Of a stretch of DNA of 64,000 nucleotides, positions 25,435 to 33,701 are shown in pieces (the first letter of the stretch is position 1; every line of letters begins with the position of its first letter). The notes below the pieces were generated by a model. It did not search any database, was not told the DNA's origin, and saw only the letters and a list, made by a program, of their open reading frames with translations. This stretch comes from Catellatospora paridis (GTDB lineage: Bacteria > Actinomycetota > Actinomycetes > Mycobacteriales > Micromonosporaceae): positions 186,001-250,000 of the forward strand of contig NZ_ML769312.1 of NCBI RefSeq assembly GCF_009720365.1, read 5' to 3'. A program made the translations under genes and the position numbers.

Positions 25435-26553
25435 GTGCGTGGACTGTCCTTCTGGCGTGAGCAGCCTCCGGCGCCGATCCCGCGCCGCGGCCGGCGAGAC
25501 TACCTGCTCGTCGGCGTCGTCCTCGCGCTGACCGCGGCGGAGGGCCTGCTCCGACCCGGGCTGCCGGCGGCTTCGCTGCTGCTCAGTGCCGGTTTCGCGG
25601 CGACTCTGCTGTGGCGGCGCGAGCGCCCGCTGCTGATGGTGGCGCTCTCCTTCGGGACCGGCGCGCTGATCCCGCTGGTCACCCAGGACACGGTGCCCGA
25701 CACCTACACGATGGTCTACCTGCTGCTGCTGCCGTACGCGTTGACGCGGTGGGGTTCGGGACGCGAGATCACGGTCGCCGCCGCCGTGATGCTCGGGTGC
25801 ATGGCGCTGTCGGCGCTGACCGGCACCACAGGTGCCGCGGACTCGGTGGGGGCCGTCGCGGTGGTGTCGGCGGTCGCCGCGGCCGGCCTGGCGCGGCGCT
25901 ACCGCGTGCGAGCCCGAATGCGAGAGCTGGAGCAGGTGCGCCTGATGGAACGCGAGCGGCTGGCCCGGGACCTGCATGACACCGTCGCCCACCACGTGTC
26001 GGCGATCGCCGTCCGGGCCCAGGCCGGCTTGGCGGCCGCGCCGGCCAGGCCGGAGGCGGCGACGGAGGCGCTGCGGGTGATCGAGGCCGAAGCGTCCCGG
26101 GCGCTGGCGGAGATGCGCGCCATGGTGCGGGTGCTGCGGCAGGACGAACCGGCCGAGTACGCCCCGAGCCCGACCGTCGCCGACCTGCGGGGGCTGGCGC
26201 GCCCCACGGGTGCGGGCCTGCCGGTCGACGTGCACGTCGACGGTGACCTGGCGTCGCTGTCCGCGCCCCTGGTCGGCGCGCTGTTCCGGATGGCACAGGA
26301 GTCGGTGACCAACGCGCTGCGGCACGCGCGGCAGGCGACCCGAGTGCAGGTGCGGGTCAGCGTGGGCGACGACGTGGTGCGGCTGCGGGTCGACGACGAC
26401 GGCACGCCGGCGAAGGACACGGGCGGGGGCTACGGGTTGACCGGGATGAGCGAGCGCGCACGGCTGCTGGACGGGGTGTTCCGGGCCGGGCCCGCCCCGG
26501 CCGGCGGCTGGAGCGTGGCGGTGGAGCTGCCGCTCTCCGGGCCGGCCCGGTGA
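25435..26553 (+). CDS. sensor histidine kinase (NarL/HisKA_3 type)
   Basis: This 372-residue membrane kinase has an N-terminal block of about five hydrophobic helices (residues 22-155) with very short loops. The dimerisation/phosphoacceptor helix ERERLARDLHDTVAHH contains His181, and the ATPase domain has N-box AQESVTNALRHA and GGGYGLTGMSERARLL. With almost no outer loop it probably senses a membrane-level signal. Its stop overlaps the start of the response regulator by four bases (GTGA), so the two are translationally coupled. The gene appears to start leaderless at GTG 25435. Confidence 0.9.
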   Translation: MRGLSFWREQPPAPIPRRGRRDYLLVGVVLALTAAEGLLRPGLPAASLLLSAGFAATLLWRRERPLLMVALSFGTGALIPLVTQDTVPDTYTMVYLLLLPYALTRWGSGREITVAAAVMLGCMALSALTGTTGAADSVGAVAVVSAVAAAGLARRYRVRARMRELEQVRLMERERLARDLHDTVAHHVSAIAVRAQAGLAAAPARPEAATEALRVIEAEASRALAEMRAMVRVLRQDEPAEYAPSPTVADLRGLARPTGAGLPVDVHVDGDLASLSAPLVGALFRMAQESVTNALRHARQATRVQVRVSVGDDVVRLRVDDDGTPAKDTGGGYGLTGMSERARLLDGVFRAGPAPAGGWSVAVELPLSGPAR

Positions 26554-27218
26554 GCACCCGGGTGCTGGTCGCCGACGACCAGGAGATCGTGCGCACCGGC
26601 CTGGCGATGATCCTCGACGCACAGCCCGGCCTCGAGGTGGTCGCCACCGCCGCCGACGGCCTGGAGGCGGTGCGGCTTGCCGAGCGGCTGCGACCCGACG
26701 TCTGCCTGCTCGACGTGCGGATGCCGGTGCTGGACGGGATCGCCGCGACCCGGCGGCTGGCCGGCCCGGGCGTCGACCGGCCGCTCGCCGTCGTCGTCAT
26801 CACCACGTTCGATTTGGACGAGTACGTCTACGGCGCGCTGCGCGCGGGCGCCCGGGGGTTCCTGCTCAAGGATGCCGGGCCGGCGCTGCTCAGCCAGGCG
26901 ATCCACGCCGCGGCCAAGGGCGACGCGCTGATCGCGCCCAGTGTGACGACGCGGCTGCTGCGCGCCTTCGCCCGGCAGGATCCGCAGGCGGCACCCCGGC
27001 AGCCGGTCGAGGCGCTCACCGAGCGGGAGGAGCAGGTGCTGGGCGCGCTGGCCGCCGGGCGCACCAACACCGAGATCGCCGCAGACCTGTTCATCAGCCT
27101 GAGCACGGTGAAGACCCACGTGGGCAGCCTGATGGCGAAGCTGGGTGTCCGCAACCGGGTCGAAGCCGCGATCTGGGCATACGAAACAGGCCGGGCCGGT
27201 CGTAGTACCAAAGGATGA
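26550..27218 (+). CDS. response regulator, NarL/LuxR family
   Basis: This 222-residue protein has a receiver domain (acidic pair Asp9/Asp10, phosphoacceptor Asp55 in CLLDVRMPVLDG, Thr in VITTFD, Lys in LLKDAG). A LuxR-type helix-turn-helix follows at about 150-210 (LTEREEQVLGALAAGRTNTEIA, then LSTVKTHVGSLMAKLGV). It is the cognate partner of the overlapping kinase. Its targets are unknown; the DUF2306 gene 31 bases downstream may be in the same operon. Confidence 0.92.
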   Translation: MSTRVLVADDQEIVRTGLAMILDAQPGLEVVATAADGLEAVRLAERLRPDVCLLDVRMPVLDGIAATRRLAGPGVDRPLAVVVITTFDLDEYVYGALRAGARGFLLKDAGPALLSQAIHAAAKGDALIAPSVTTRLLRAFARQDPQAAPRQPVEALTEREEQVLGALAAGRTNTEIAADLFISLSTVKTHVGSLMAKLGVRNRVEAAIWAYETGRAGRSTKG

Positions 27219-27249
27219 GCCGGTGCCGCCGCTGCGAGCCTGAAGACCG

Positions 27250-27951
27250 ATGAACGCCGCCCGGCGCCGCCGCACCATCGAACACGTGATGAATCGTTCT
27301 CGCCTCGTCCCGTACGGACTGATCGCTTTGAGCTTCGTGCCGGTCGTGGCCGGCGCCTTCCGGGTGACCGAGTTGGCCTCCGGTGCGCCGGTCGACGACG
27401 GCAACGCCAGGTTCTTCGCGCAACCGCTGCCGGTGGTGCTGCACATCATCGGCGCCACCGTGTACTGCCTGCTGGGCGCGTTTCAGTTCGATGCCGTGCT
27501 GCGCCGACGACGGCCGGGCTGGCATCGCGTCGCGGGCCGGGTGCTGATCCCGTGCGGGCTGGCCGCCGCGCTGACGGGGATCTGGATGGCGGTCTTCTAC
27601 GACCTGCCTCCCGTCGACGGCCTCGGGGTGATGCTGCTGCGGCTGGTGTTCGGCGGCGCGATGGCGCTGGCCATCGTGCTGGGCTTCGCCTGTGTACGGC
27701 GGCGCGACTTCACCGCGCACCGGGCCTGGATGATGCGCGCCTACGCGATCGGGCTGGGCGCCGGCACCCAGGCCTTCACCCACCTGCCCTGGCTGGTCGC
27801 CGGGAACGTGCCCGACGAGCGGGGCCGGTTCACGGCCATGGCCGCGGGATGGCTCATCAACCTGGCGGTGGCCGAGTGGTTCATCCGCCGCTCGCGCCGG
27901 CGGCCGGCACCGGCCGGCACCGCCGCGACGGCGCTGCTGCCGGTGCGGTGA
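27250..27951 (+). CDS. DUF2306 membrane protein
   Basis: This 233-residue protein has about six or seven hydrophobic helices and the DUF2306 hallmarks HIIGATVYCLLGAFQF, RRRPGWHRVAGRVL and FTAHRAWMMRAYAIG, with conserved His residues in helices 2 and 3. The family is found in many bacteria and its biochemical role is not known; the His pattern resembles heme-binding membrane proteins. It sits 31 bases after the response regulator and could be its target or operon partner. Confidence 0.82.
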   Translation: MNAARRRRTIEHVMNRSRLVPYGLIALSFVPVVAGAFRVTELASGAPVDDGNARFFAQPLPVVLHIIGATVYCLLGAFQFDAVLRRRRPGWHRVAGRVLIPCGLAAALTGIWMAVFYDLPPVDGLGVMLLRLVFGGAMALAIVLGFACVRRRDFTAHRAWMMRAYAIGLGAGTQAFTHLPWLVAGNVPDERGRFTAMAAGWLINLAVAEWFIRRSRRRPAPAGTAATALLPVR

Positions 27952-27981
27952 GCGACGCTCGCCGCAGACCCGCTCGTCGCG

Positions 27982-28007
27982 GTGCGGCCGCCAGACGGCG
28001 GCCGCAC
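27982..28007. terminator. hairpin between DUF2306 and secA2
   Basis: GTGCGGCCGCC (27982-27992) and GGCGGCCGCAC (27997-28007) form a perfect 11-bp stem with loop AGAC between two convergent stops. Confidence 0.65.
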
Positions 28008-28017
28008 AGACGGCACG

Positions 28018-30474
28018 TCAGCGGCCCAGGAGCGCCTTGGCCATGCCGGAGATCAGCCGCTCGATCTCCGAGCCGAACGGGTTGTCGTGCACCATGTACG
28101 TCCACGTGGCGCTCGGACGTTCCAGACCCGCCTCGGCGGGCGTCCAGTCGGGGCTCTCGATCCTCGCCGCCATGAACGTCTCCGCCGTGCCGGTGTCGAC
28201 ACCGGTCAGCAGCCGGCTGAACGCGGGCACCGCCACCCGGTGGAACTCGTCCAGCGGGTCCTGCCGGCCCAGCGCGCGCAGGTGTACGCCGTCGCGCACG
28301 TCGGCCAGCATGCCGAGGTGGTCGGCCCAGCCGCGGTCCAGGTGGTACAGCGCGATCTGCCGCGCGACCTCCTCGGTCGCCGGCTCGCCGATCGCGGCCA
28401 CGACCGCGGCGTACCGCTCCGCAACCGTGACCATGTCCGGGTCGCCGTCGGCCAGGTCGTCGGTGTCCTCCCACAGACCGGCCGCGACCGTGTCGGGGTC
28501 GGCCGGGAACCGCGTCCGGCCCTCGCGCAGCAGTTCCGCGGCGGCGTCGGTGGTCAGCAGCGCCTTGCGGCGCTGCGCGAGCACCTGGCGCTGCTTCTCG
28601 ACCAGCACGCCGTAGCGCCAGGTGTTGCGGTGGATCTCGAAGTCGACTCCCTCGGCGACGCGCTGGGCGTGCCCCACCGCCCAGTGCACGGCCGGGCCGG
28701 TCACCCGCCCGTCCCCGGCGGTCGTCCCGCCGATCCCGTCGCCGTGCCGCACGATCAGTTCGTCCTCGCGGCTGACGAAGAACATCGAGCCGCCCGGGTC
28801 GCCCTGGCGTCCCGCCCGTCCGCGCAACTGGTCGTCGACCCGGCGGCTGTCGTGGCGGCCCGCGCCGAGGACGTACAGACCGCCGAGCTCGGCCACCGCC
28901 GCCCGGTCCTGGCCGTCGCTGCCGCCCAGCCGGATGTCGGTGCCCCGGCCGGCCATCTGCGTGGACACGGTGACCGCGCCCCGCCCGCCCGCCTCGGCGA
29001 TGACCGCGGCCTCGTGCGCGTCGTTCTTGGCGTTGAGCACCGTGCACGCGATGCCGTGGGCCTGCAGGGCTGCGGCGAGCCGCTCCGACTCGGCCACGTC
29101 CAGCGTGCCGACCAGCACCGGCCGCCCCGTCTCGTGCGCCGCGGCCACCTCGGCCATCAGCGCCTCTTCCTTCTCCTCGATCGTCGCGTACACCCGGTCC
29201 GGCTCGTCGACCCGGACGTTGGCCGTGTTCGGCGGGATGACCGCGACCTCGAGCCGGTAGAACTCGCGCAGCTCGTCGCCGATGCTCGACGCGGTGCCGG
29301 TCATCCCGGCGACCGTGGGGTAGAGCGCGATGAACGCCTGCACGGTGATCGTGGCCAGGATCTCGCCCTCGTCGGTCGCGGTGAGCCCCTCCTTGGCCTC
29401 GACCGCCGCCTGCAGCCCGTCGGGCCAGCGGCGGCGGCGGGCGACCCGGCCCCGGAACTCGTCGACCAGCGCGATCCGGCCGTCCTTGACGATGTAGTCC
29501 ACGTCCACGGCCAGCAGCGCCCGCGCGTGCAGGGCCTGGTTGACGGCGGTGAGCTTGGGCAGGTTCTCCTGGGCGTAGAGGTGGATGCCGCCGGAGGCGC
29601 GCTCGACCATCGCCACGCCGGTGTCGGTGAGCTGCACGTTGCGGCCGTCGTCGACGACCTCGTAGTCGCGGCCCGGCCGCATCGCCGCCACCAGCAGCGC
29701 CGCCGCCTTCGCGTCCGACGCCCCGTCGGTGAGGCTGCCGGCCACCACCAGCGGCACCCGGGCCTCGTCGATCAGGATCGAGTCCGCCTCGTCGACGATC
29801 ACCGTGTGGAGGCCGGGCATGACCGCGTCCTCGGCGCGCAGCACCATCTGGTCACGCAGGAAGTCGAAACCCGCCTCGCTCACCGACACGTAGGTGACGT
29901 CGCAGCGGTACGCGGCGGCGCGCTCGTCGTGGGCGGCGCCCTCGCCGACCGCGCCGACGGTCAGCCCGAGCAGCCGGTACGCGGGACCCATCCAGCGGGC
30001 GTCCCGGTCGGCGAGGTAGTCGTTGACGGTCAGCACCTGCACCCGGGAGCCGCGCGCGACGTAGCCGAAGGCGGCGATGACCGCGGCCAGCGTCTTGCCC
30101 TCACCGGTGGCCATCTCCACGACGTTGCCCTGCAGCATCGCCATCGCTCCGAGCAGCTGCACGTCGAACGCGCGCTCGCCGAGGGCACGGCGGCCGGCCT
30201 CGCGGCCCAGCGCGCAGATTTCCGCCAGATCGTGCTCGTCGATGGGCAGCGGCTCGGCCAGCGTGACGAACGGCTGCCCGTCCTCGGCCTCGCTGACGAG
30301 GTCGCGCAGCGCCACCGCACGCTCGGTGAGTTCCGCATCGGTCAACGCGGTGAGCTCGTCCTCCAGGTCCCGGATCTTCGGCAGCATCGCCTCATAACGG
30401 TCCAGACTGACCGTCGTTCCGGGGCGCTCCATGAACGTGCGCAGCTTCTGCTTCAACCGATCACCCAAACCCAT
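28018..30474 (-). CDS. secA2: SecA2-like accessory preprotein translocase ATPase
   Basis: This 818-residue SecA homologue has Walker A ATGEGKT (122-128), DEAD motif VDEADSILIDEAR (227-239), and the downstream GTLDVAESE, STQMAGRGTDIRLGG and LRGRAGRQGDPGGSMFFVS motifs. It ends after the helical scaffold without the Cys/His zinc tail of SecA1. Its length and missing tail match SecA2 of mycobacteria and relatives, which exports a small set of proteins. The start at 30474 is supported by TACCTT 6 bases upstream; a longer frame from 30603 is unlikely. No accessory SecY2 or glycosyltransferase genes are adjacent. Confidence 0.85.
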   Translation of the reverse strand: MGLGDRLKQKLRTFMERPGTTVSLDRYEAMLPKIRDLEDELTALTDAELTERAVALRDLVSEAEDGQPFVTLAEPLPIDEHDLAEICALGREAGRRALGERAFDVQLLGAMAMLQGNVVEMATGEGKTLAAVIAAFGYVARGSRVQVLTVNDYLADRDARWMGPAYRLLGLTVGAVGEGAAHDERAAAYRCDVTYVSVSEAGFDFLRDQMVLRAEDAVMPGLHTVIVDEADSILIDEARVPLVVAGSLTDGASDAKAAALLVAAMRPGRDYEVVDDGRNVQLTDTGVAMVERASGGIHLYAQENLPKLTAVNQALHARALLAVDVDYIVKDGRIALVDEFRGRVARRRRWPDGLQAAVEAKEGLTATDEGEILATITVQAFIALYPTVAGMTGTASSIGDELREFYRLEVAVIPPNTANVRVDEPDRVYATIEEKEEALMAEVAAAHETGRPVLVGTLDVAESERLAAALQAHGIACTVLNAKNDAHEAAVIAEAGGRGAVTVSTQMAGRGTDIRLGGSDGQDRAAVAELGGLYVLGAGRHDSRRVDDQLRGRAGRQGDPGGSMFFVSREDELIVRHGDGIGGTTAGDGRVTGPAVHWAVGHAQRVAEGVDFEIHRNTWRYGVLVEKQRQVLAQRRKALLTTDAAAELLREGRTRFPADPDTVAAGLWEDTDDLADGDPDMVTVAERYAAVVAAIGEPATEEVARQIALYHLDRGWADHLGMLADVRDGVHLRALGRQDPLDEFHRVAVPAFSRLLTGVDTGTAETFMAARIESPDWTPAEAGLERPSATWTYMVHDNPFGSEIERLISGMAKALLGR

Positions 30475-30480
30475 GCCGCA

Positions 30481-30486
30481 AAGGTA
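30481..30486 (-). promoter_or_regulatory. -10 box, leaderless start of secA2
   Basis: On the minus strand TACCTT ends 6 bases before the ATG at 30474; no ribosome binding site is visible. Confidence 0.5.
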
Positions 30487-30571
30487 CGTCCTCCGGCGCG
30501 ACACGCCCGCCCCGGACGCGTCATCCGCGGCGTTTAGGCTCGACCGGCAGCCGAGAGGCCGGGAGGGATCG

Positions 30572-30694
30572 ATGGCGCCGGGATATCTGTGGGTCGACCA
30601 CACGGCCCCCGAGCACCCGGCTCATGTCGACGGCCTGGAACGCGGTATACGGCCGTACGCCGAATGTCCGATTCGCGATTTAAAAACAGCATGA
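30572..30694 (+). CDS. possible 40-residue protein
   Basis: A short frame begins ATG GCG CCG with GGGAGGG 5 bases upstream, a strong ribosome binding site. It encodes 40 residues including GYLWVDHTAPEHPAHVDGLE and ends in the AT-rich stretch before the VanY-like gene. It has no signal peptide or membrane segment. Codon bias is only partly actinobacterial towards the end. It could be real or a chance frame between secA2 and the peptidase. Confidence 0.35.
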   Translation: MAPGYLWVDHTAPEHPAHVDGLERGIRPYAECPIRDLKTA

Positions 30695-30791
30695 GGTGTC
30701 TGTGCGTGCTTATCGACGATGTTAAGAGCATGTGTGGTGATCGGTTCACGGTGCGATAACACGTAGCGTGTTGAAGTGATCTTCCGTAAGT

Positions 30792-30812
30792 CACCGGACC
30801 CCTCTTCCGGTG
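30792..30812 (+). promoter_or_regulatory. hairpin in the leader of the VanY-like gene
   Basis: CACCGGA (30792-30798) and TCCGGTG (30806-30812) form a perfect 7-bp stem just upstream of the ribosome binding site. ACACG-TAG-CGTGT lies about 30 bases earlier. No known riboswitch consensus was recognised; the ydaO-type motif often found before actinobacterial wall hydrolases is absent. Confidence 0.35.
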
Positions 30813-30827
30813 TCGGAAGGAGTTCAC

Positions 30828-31376
30828 ATGTCATGCCCACCCCCGCGCCGCTCGCTGGCCCTGAAGGCCGGCGTCGGCATCGCCGCCACGCTGCTGATCG
30901 CGGTCCCGACGTACGCGGAGATCGCCTCGGCCGACAGCGGCGTCACCGCGGCCGACGGCGAGCTGGACCAGCCGGTGTCGCCGTTCGCCGACGGCCACCC
31001 CACCGTCGACAACCTCCGCCCCGAGTTGCGCGCCGCGATCCGGCAGGCCGCCGCAGACGCGCGCCGCGACGGCGTCGAGGTCCTGATCAACTCGGGCTGG
31101 CGCAGCCGACGTCACCAGCAGCACCTGCTTGACGAAGCCGTGGCGTCGGACGGTCCGGAGAAAGCGAGGAAACGCGTCAACACGCCTGACCGGTCCACCC
31201 ACGTGACCGGCGACGCGATCGACGCCGGACCACCCGAGGCCGACCGCTGGCTGCAGCGAAACGGCGCCGCCTACGGCCTCTGCCAGGTGTACGCCAACGA
31301 GATCTGGCACTTCGAGCTGACGACCGCGCCCGGCCGCCCCTGCCCGCCCCAGCTGCCCGACGCGTCCGCGGGCTGA
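30828..31376 (+). CDS. secreted D-Ala-D-Ala carboxypeptidase-like protein (VanY/M15 family)
   Basis: This 182-residue protein has an N-terminal signal or anchor (residues 11-35). A small M15-type peptidase domain carries NSGWRS (88-93), the zinc motif STHVTGDAID (Ser123, His125, Asp132) and ANEIWHFEL (Glu158, His161). These supply the zinc ligands and catalytic Glu of DD-peptidases that trim D-Ala from peptidoglycan or act as cell-wall endopeptidases. GGAAGGAG 5 bases upstream fixes the ATG at 30828. It stands alone and runs towards an unrelated operon on the other strand. Confidence 0.88.
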   Translation: MSCPPPRRSLALKAGVGIAATLLIAVPTYAEIASADSGVTAADGELDQPVSPFADGHPTVDNLRPELRAAIRQAAADARRDGVEVLINSGWRSRRHQQHLLDEAVASDGPEKARKRVNTPDRSTHVTGDAIDAGPPEADRWLQRNGAAYGLCQVYANEIWHFELTTAPGRPCPPQLPDASAG

Positions 31377-31389
31377 TCCCGCCGGTCCG

Positions 31390-32121
31390 TCAGCGCGTCC
31401 CCGCCGGTGCGAGAATGCCGTACCACCAGGTTTCGCGCTCGTCGCCCAACATGTCGAGCTGCTCGTCGGTGGGACGGTAGCCGTCCGGCGGCTCCGCCGA
31501 CGCGGCACCGCAGCGCTGCACGATCTTCCGCAGCCGGGTGACACCGGGATCGTCGCGCAAGTCCTCGACATCCAGCAGCGTGCCGTCGACGAGCAGGGCA
31601 GGGCCCAAGGCGTACCACGCCGCGACGAGCCCCGGGTCGCCGTGCCGCTCGGCCGCCTCGGCGATCGCCGTGACCACGTCGAGCAGCGCGACGCGGGCGG
31701 GCGCGACCGCGTCAGGGCCGTGCAGCAGTCCCGCGTCGACCAGCCGGCTCCACAGGGCCGTGCCCGCCTCGCAGTACAGCCATGGCGGGTCGACGTAACC
31801 GTCCTGCAGCCAGTCGTCGTAGCCGGCGAAGTCGTCGGCGTCCTCGTCGAACTCGCGCAGCGCCTGGAACTCGGTCAGCCCGTCGAAGAACTCGCGGCGC
31901 GGCGCGTAGTCCGGGTGCTGGTGGAGCGGGAGCCGGTAGGTGTGCCGTCGGCGCAGCAGGATGTCCAGCACCCGCCCCTGGGTGTGCGCGCAGTCGAACC
32001 TGGCCTGGAACGTGTACAGCGCGGTGAACCAGTTCCGCAGCCGGTCGTCGTGCTCGGCGTGGCGGGCGTCGAGCACCACGACCGATCCGGACACCAGATC
32101 CTCGATGTCGTGCATCGACAT
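31390..32121 (-). CDS. protein of unknown function, operon partner of an acyltransferase
   Basis: This 243-residue soluble protein is acidic and rich in Asp and Trp, with no signal, membrane helix or recognised motif. Conserved-looking phrases include ALREFDEDADDFAGYDDWLQDG and PPWLYCEAGTALW. AGGAGG lies 5 bases before the ATG, so the start is firm. It begins 13 bases after the GNAT-like acyltransferase and is almost certainly co-transcribed with it. It could be a partner or an unrelated hitchhiker. Confidence 0.65.
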   Translation of the reverse strand: MSMHDIEDLVSGSVVVLDARHAEHDDRLRNWFTALYTFQARFDCAHTQGRVLDILLRRRHTYRLPLHQHPDYAPRREFFDGLTEFQALREFDEDADDFAGYDDWLQDGYVDPPWLYCEAGTALWSRLVDAGLLHGPDAVAPARVALLDVVTAIAEAAERHGDPGLVAAWYALGPALLVDGTLLDVEDLRDDPGVTRLRKIVQRCGAASAEPPDGYRPTDEQLDMLGDERETWWYGILAPAGTR

Positions 32122-32134
32122 GCCGACCTCCTGA

Positions 32135-33079
32135 TCAGATCGGGAAGCTGCCGCGACGCCAGCGCCAGTGGCGGCCTGCCTGCAGGTGGTCGACGGCTGC
32201 GCGTTGGAGCACGGTGTGGCGGGGCAGCTGGTCGAGCGGCGTGGTCAGGGACCGGAACACGAATCGCAGCACCTCCACGTCGGCGTCGAGTCCCTCCGGC
32301 TCCTCGTAGGGCTCCAGCTCGAACCTCTGCTGGAACCGGATGATGTTGGAGTCCTCGGGCAGGTAGTCCAGCAACTGCGGATCGAGCAGCCACGAGCCGC
32401 AGGTGAACGCCGTGAAGTGCTGGTCGGGAAAGTGGCGCGGGAAGAACGCGCGGGCCTCGTCGAGCGACGCCGAGACCGCCTCCGGGGTCAGCGGTCCCGA
32501 CTCGGGGATGTGCAGGCCGATGGCGGTGTCGCCAGGGTGGTACTGCAGCCGGCCGAGCTCGTAGATGCTGCCGCGCGCGTGCAGCGACAGCCAGCTCTGC
32601 ATGACCGGCCAGCCCTCGCGGTGCATCCGCCGGTCGATCGCGAGGCTGCGGCCCAGGTCCGCGAGAGACGCCCATGTAACGGCCTCGGCGACGCCGTGGT
32701 CGCGGTGGTATCCCATGACGACGTCGACCAGCGCCAGGTACGTGTACACATAGAGATGCCGCCACGCGGGACCCCGGTCGCGCGGCAGCTCCGGACCGGG
32801 CGGCAGCCAGCCGTGGCCCCCGAGATCGGCGCGGACCAGGGCGATCGAGCGGTCGAGCAGCCAGCGCAGCTCAGGAGTCCACAGCGGCGAGTCGGGGTCG
32901 GGCCAGCCCGCCATGATCTCGGCGGCGTCGTCCGGCCGCACCGCGAGCCGGTCGAGGATCTCGGGCGCATCGGTCTTGGCGGGCAGCGGGGCCGACGGCA
33001 GGTCGCCGGCGAGCCGGTGCACGCGTTCGACCTCCGCGACGGGCACCCCGAGCAGGGCGGCGGTGCGGTCCAGATCCAC
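32135..33079 (-). CDS. acyltransferase with NAT_N and GNAT_C-type domains
   Basis: This 314-residue protein resembles the two-part GNAT-like acyltransferases of actinobacteria. A helical N-terminal part (about 1-110; LLGVPVAEVERVHRLA, ELRWLLDRS) is followed by a C-terminal GNAT-like fold with YTYLALVDVVMGYHRDHGV, SIYELGRLQYHPGD, GLHIPESGPLTPEA, CGSWLLDPQLLDYLP and DSNIIRFQQRFEL. The substrate of the family is not established. The GTG at 33079 is chosen because TAGGGT lies 7 bases upstream. The gene is followed 13 bases later by an unknown partner. Confidence 0.72.
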   Translation of the reverse strand: MDLDRTAALLGVPVAEVERVHRLAGDLPSAPLPAKTDAPEILDRLAVRPDDAAEIMAGWPDPDSPLWTPELRWLLDRSIALVRADLGGHGWLPPGPELPRDRGPAWRHLYVYTYLALVDVVMGYHRDHGVAEAVTWASLADLGRSLAIDRRMHREGWPVMQSWLSLHARGSIYELGRLQYHPGDTAIGLHIPESGPLTPEAVSASLDEARAFFPRHFPDQHFTAFTCGSWLLDPQLLDYLPEDSNIIRFQQRFELEPYEEPEGLDADVEVLRFVFRSLTTPLDQLPRHTVLQRAAVDHLQAGRHWRWRRGSFPI

Positions 33080-33086
33080 GCGGACG

Positions 33087-33092
33087 ACCCTA
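33087..33092 (-). promoter_or_regulatory. -10 box, leaderless start of acyltransferase
   Basis: On the minus strand TAGGGT ends 7 bases before the GTG at 33079, with no ribosome binding site. Confidence 0.45.
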
Positions 33093-33205
33093 CCGGACAG
33101 CGCAGCGGCTTCTCCAGGCCGAACCTGGCTCGACTGATCCGCACGGGGCCGCCGCCGTGCCCTCCGTAGGACAGAATCGGCACCGGACGAATCCGGAGGT
33201 TCGCG

Positions 33206-33649
33206 GTGGGCATCGACTACACCTTGACGCTCGCGGGCGACCTGCCGGTCGAGCAGCTCGCCCAGCGGGCGCTGCCCGACCCGGCCGAGCGTCCGGCCGG
33301 GACGCCGCCGCTGCTGAGCGTCAACCTGGACGCCGCACGTGGCTTCGCGGTGAGCGTGCTCGCGCGCCGCAACGGCTACTTCGACGTCACGGCCGACCAC
33401 GGCCAGTGGGTGTGGAAGCCGAAGCTGTACGTGTCACTGACCTTCCACATGGACAAGCAGGCCGACCCGGTCTGGGCGGTCGGCGGAATGCTCGACGTCG
33501 TGGGCCGCGTGCTGCACACCGGCCCGGAGGACGCGACGCTGGTCCTGAACGGCGACTGGCTGCTGCTACACCGCGAAGGCGGCACGCTCGTCCGTCACCG
33601 GGAGTCCTGGTGGGACAGCTACGGCGTCGGCGGCGTGTTCGCCTCGTGA
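33206..33649 (+). CDS. SitI3-like family protein
   Basis: This 147-residue soluble protein starts GTG with GGAGG 7 bases upstream. It has the layout I associate with SitI3-like proteins: MGIDYTLTLAGDLP, LYVSLTFHMDKQADP, MLDVVGRVL and LNGDWLLLHREGG. SitI3 protects Myxococcus from a traded toxin, but most actinobacterial relatives have no known toxin partner. No toxin gene is visible next to it here, so the immunity role is not supported by context. Confidence 0.6.
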   Translation: MGIDYTLTLAGDLPVEQLAQRALPDPAERPAGTPPLLSVNLDAARGFAVSVLARRNGYFDVTADHGQWVWKPKLYVSLTFHMDKQADPVWAVGGMLDVVGRVLHTGPEDATLVLNGDWLLLHREGGTLVRHRESWWDSYGVGGVFAS

Positions 33650-33701
33650 GCCGACCCGGCGCACACCATCCGCACGACGACCTCGCCGCGACGTGCCCCG
33701 G

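Noticed and set aside
27982-30537. An 851-codon plus-strand frame opposite secA2
   Set aside because: It mirrors the codon structure of secA2 and has no motifs; secA2 has every SecA signature.
30695-30827. c-di-AMP (ydaO-type) riboswitch before the VanY-like gene
   Set aside because: The leader is short and the conserved riboswitch core was not found; only simple hairpins are present.
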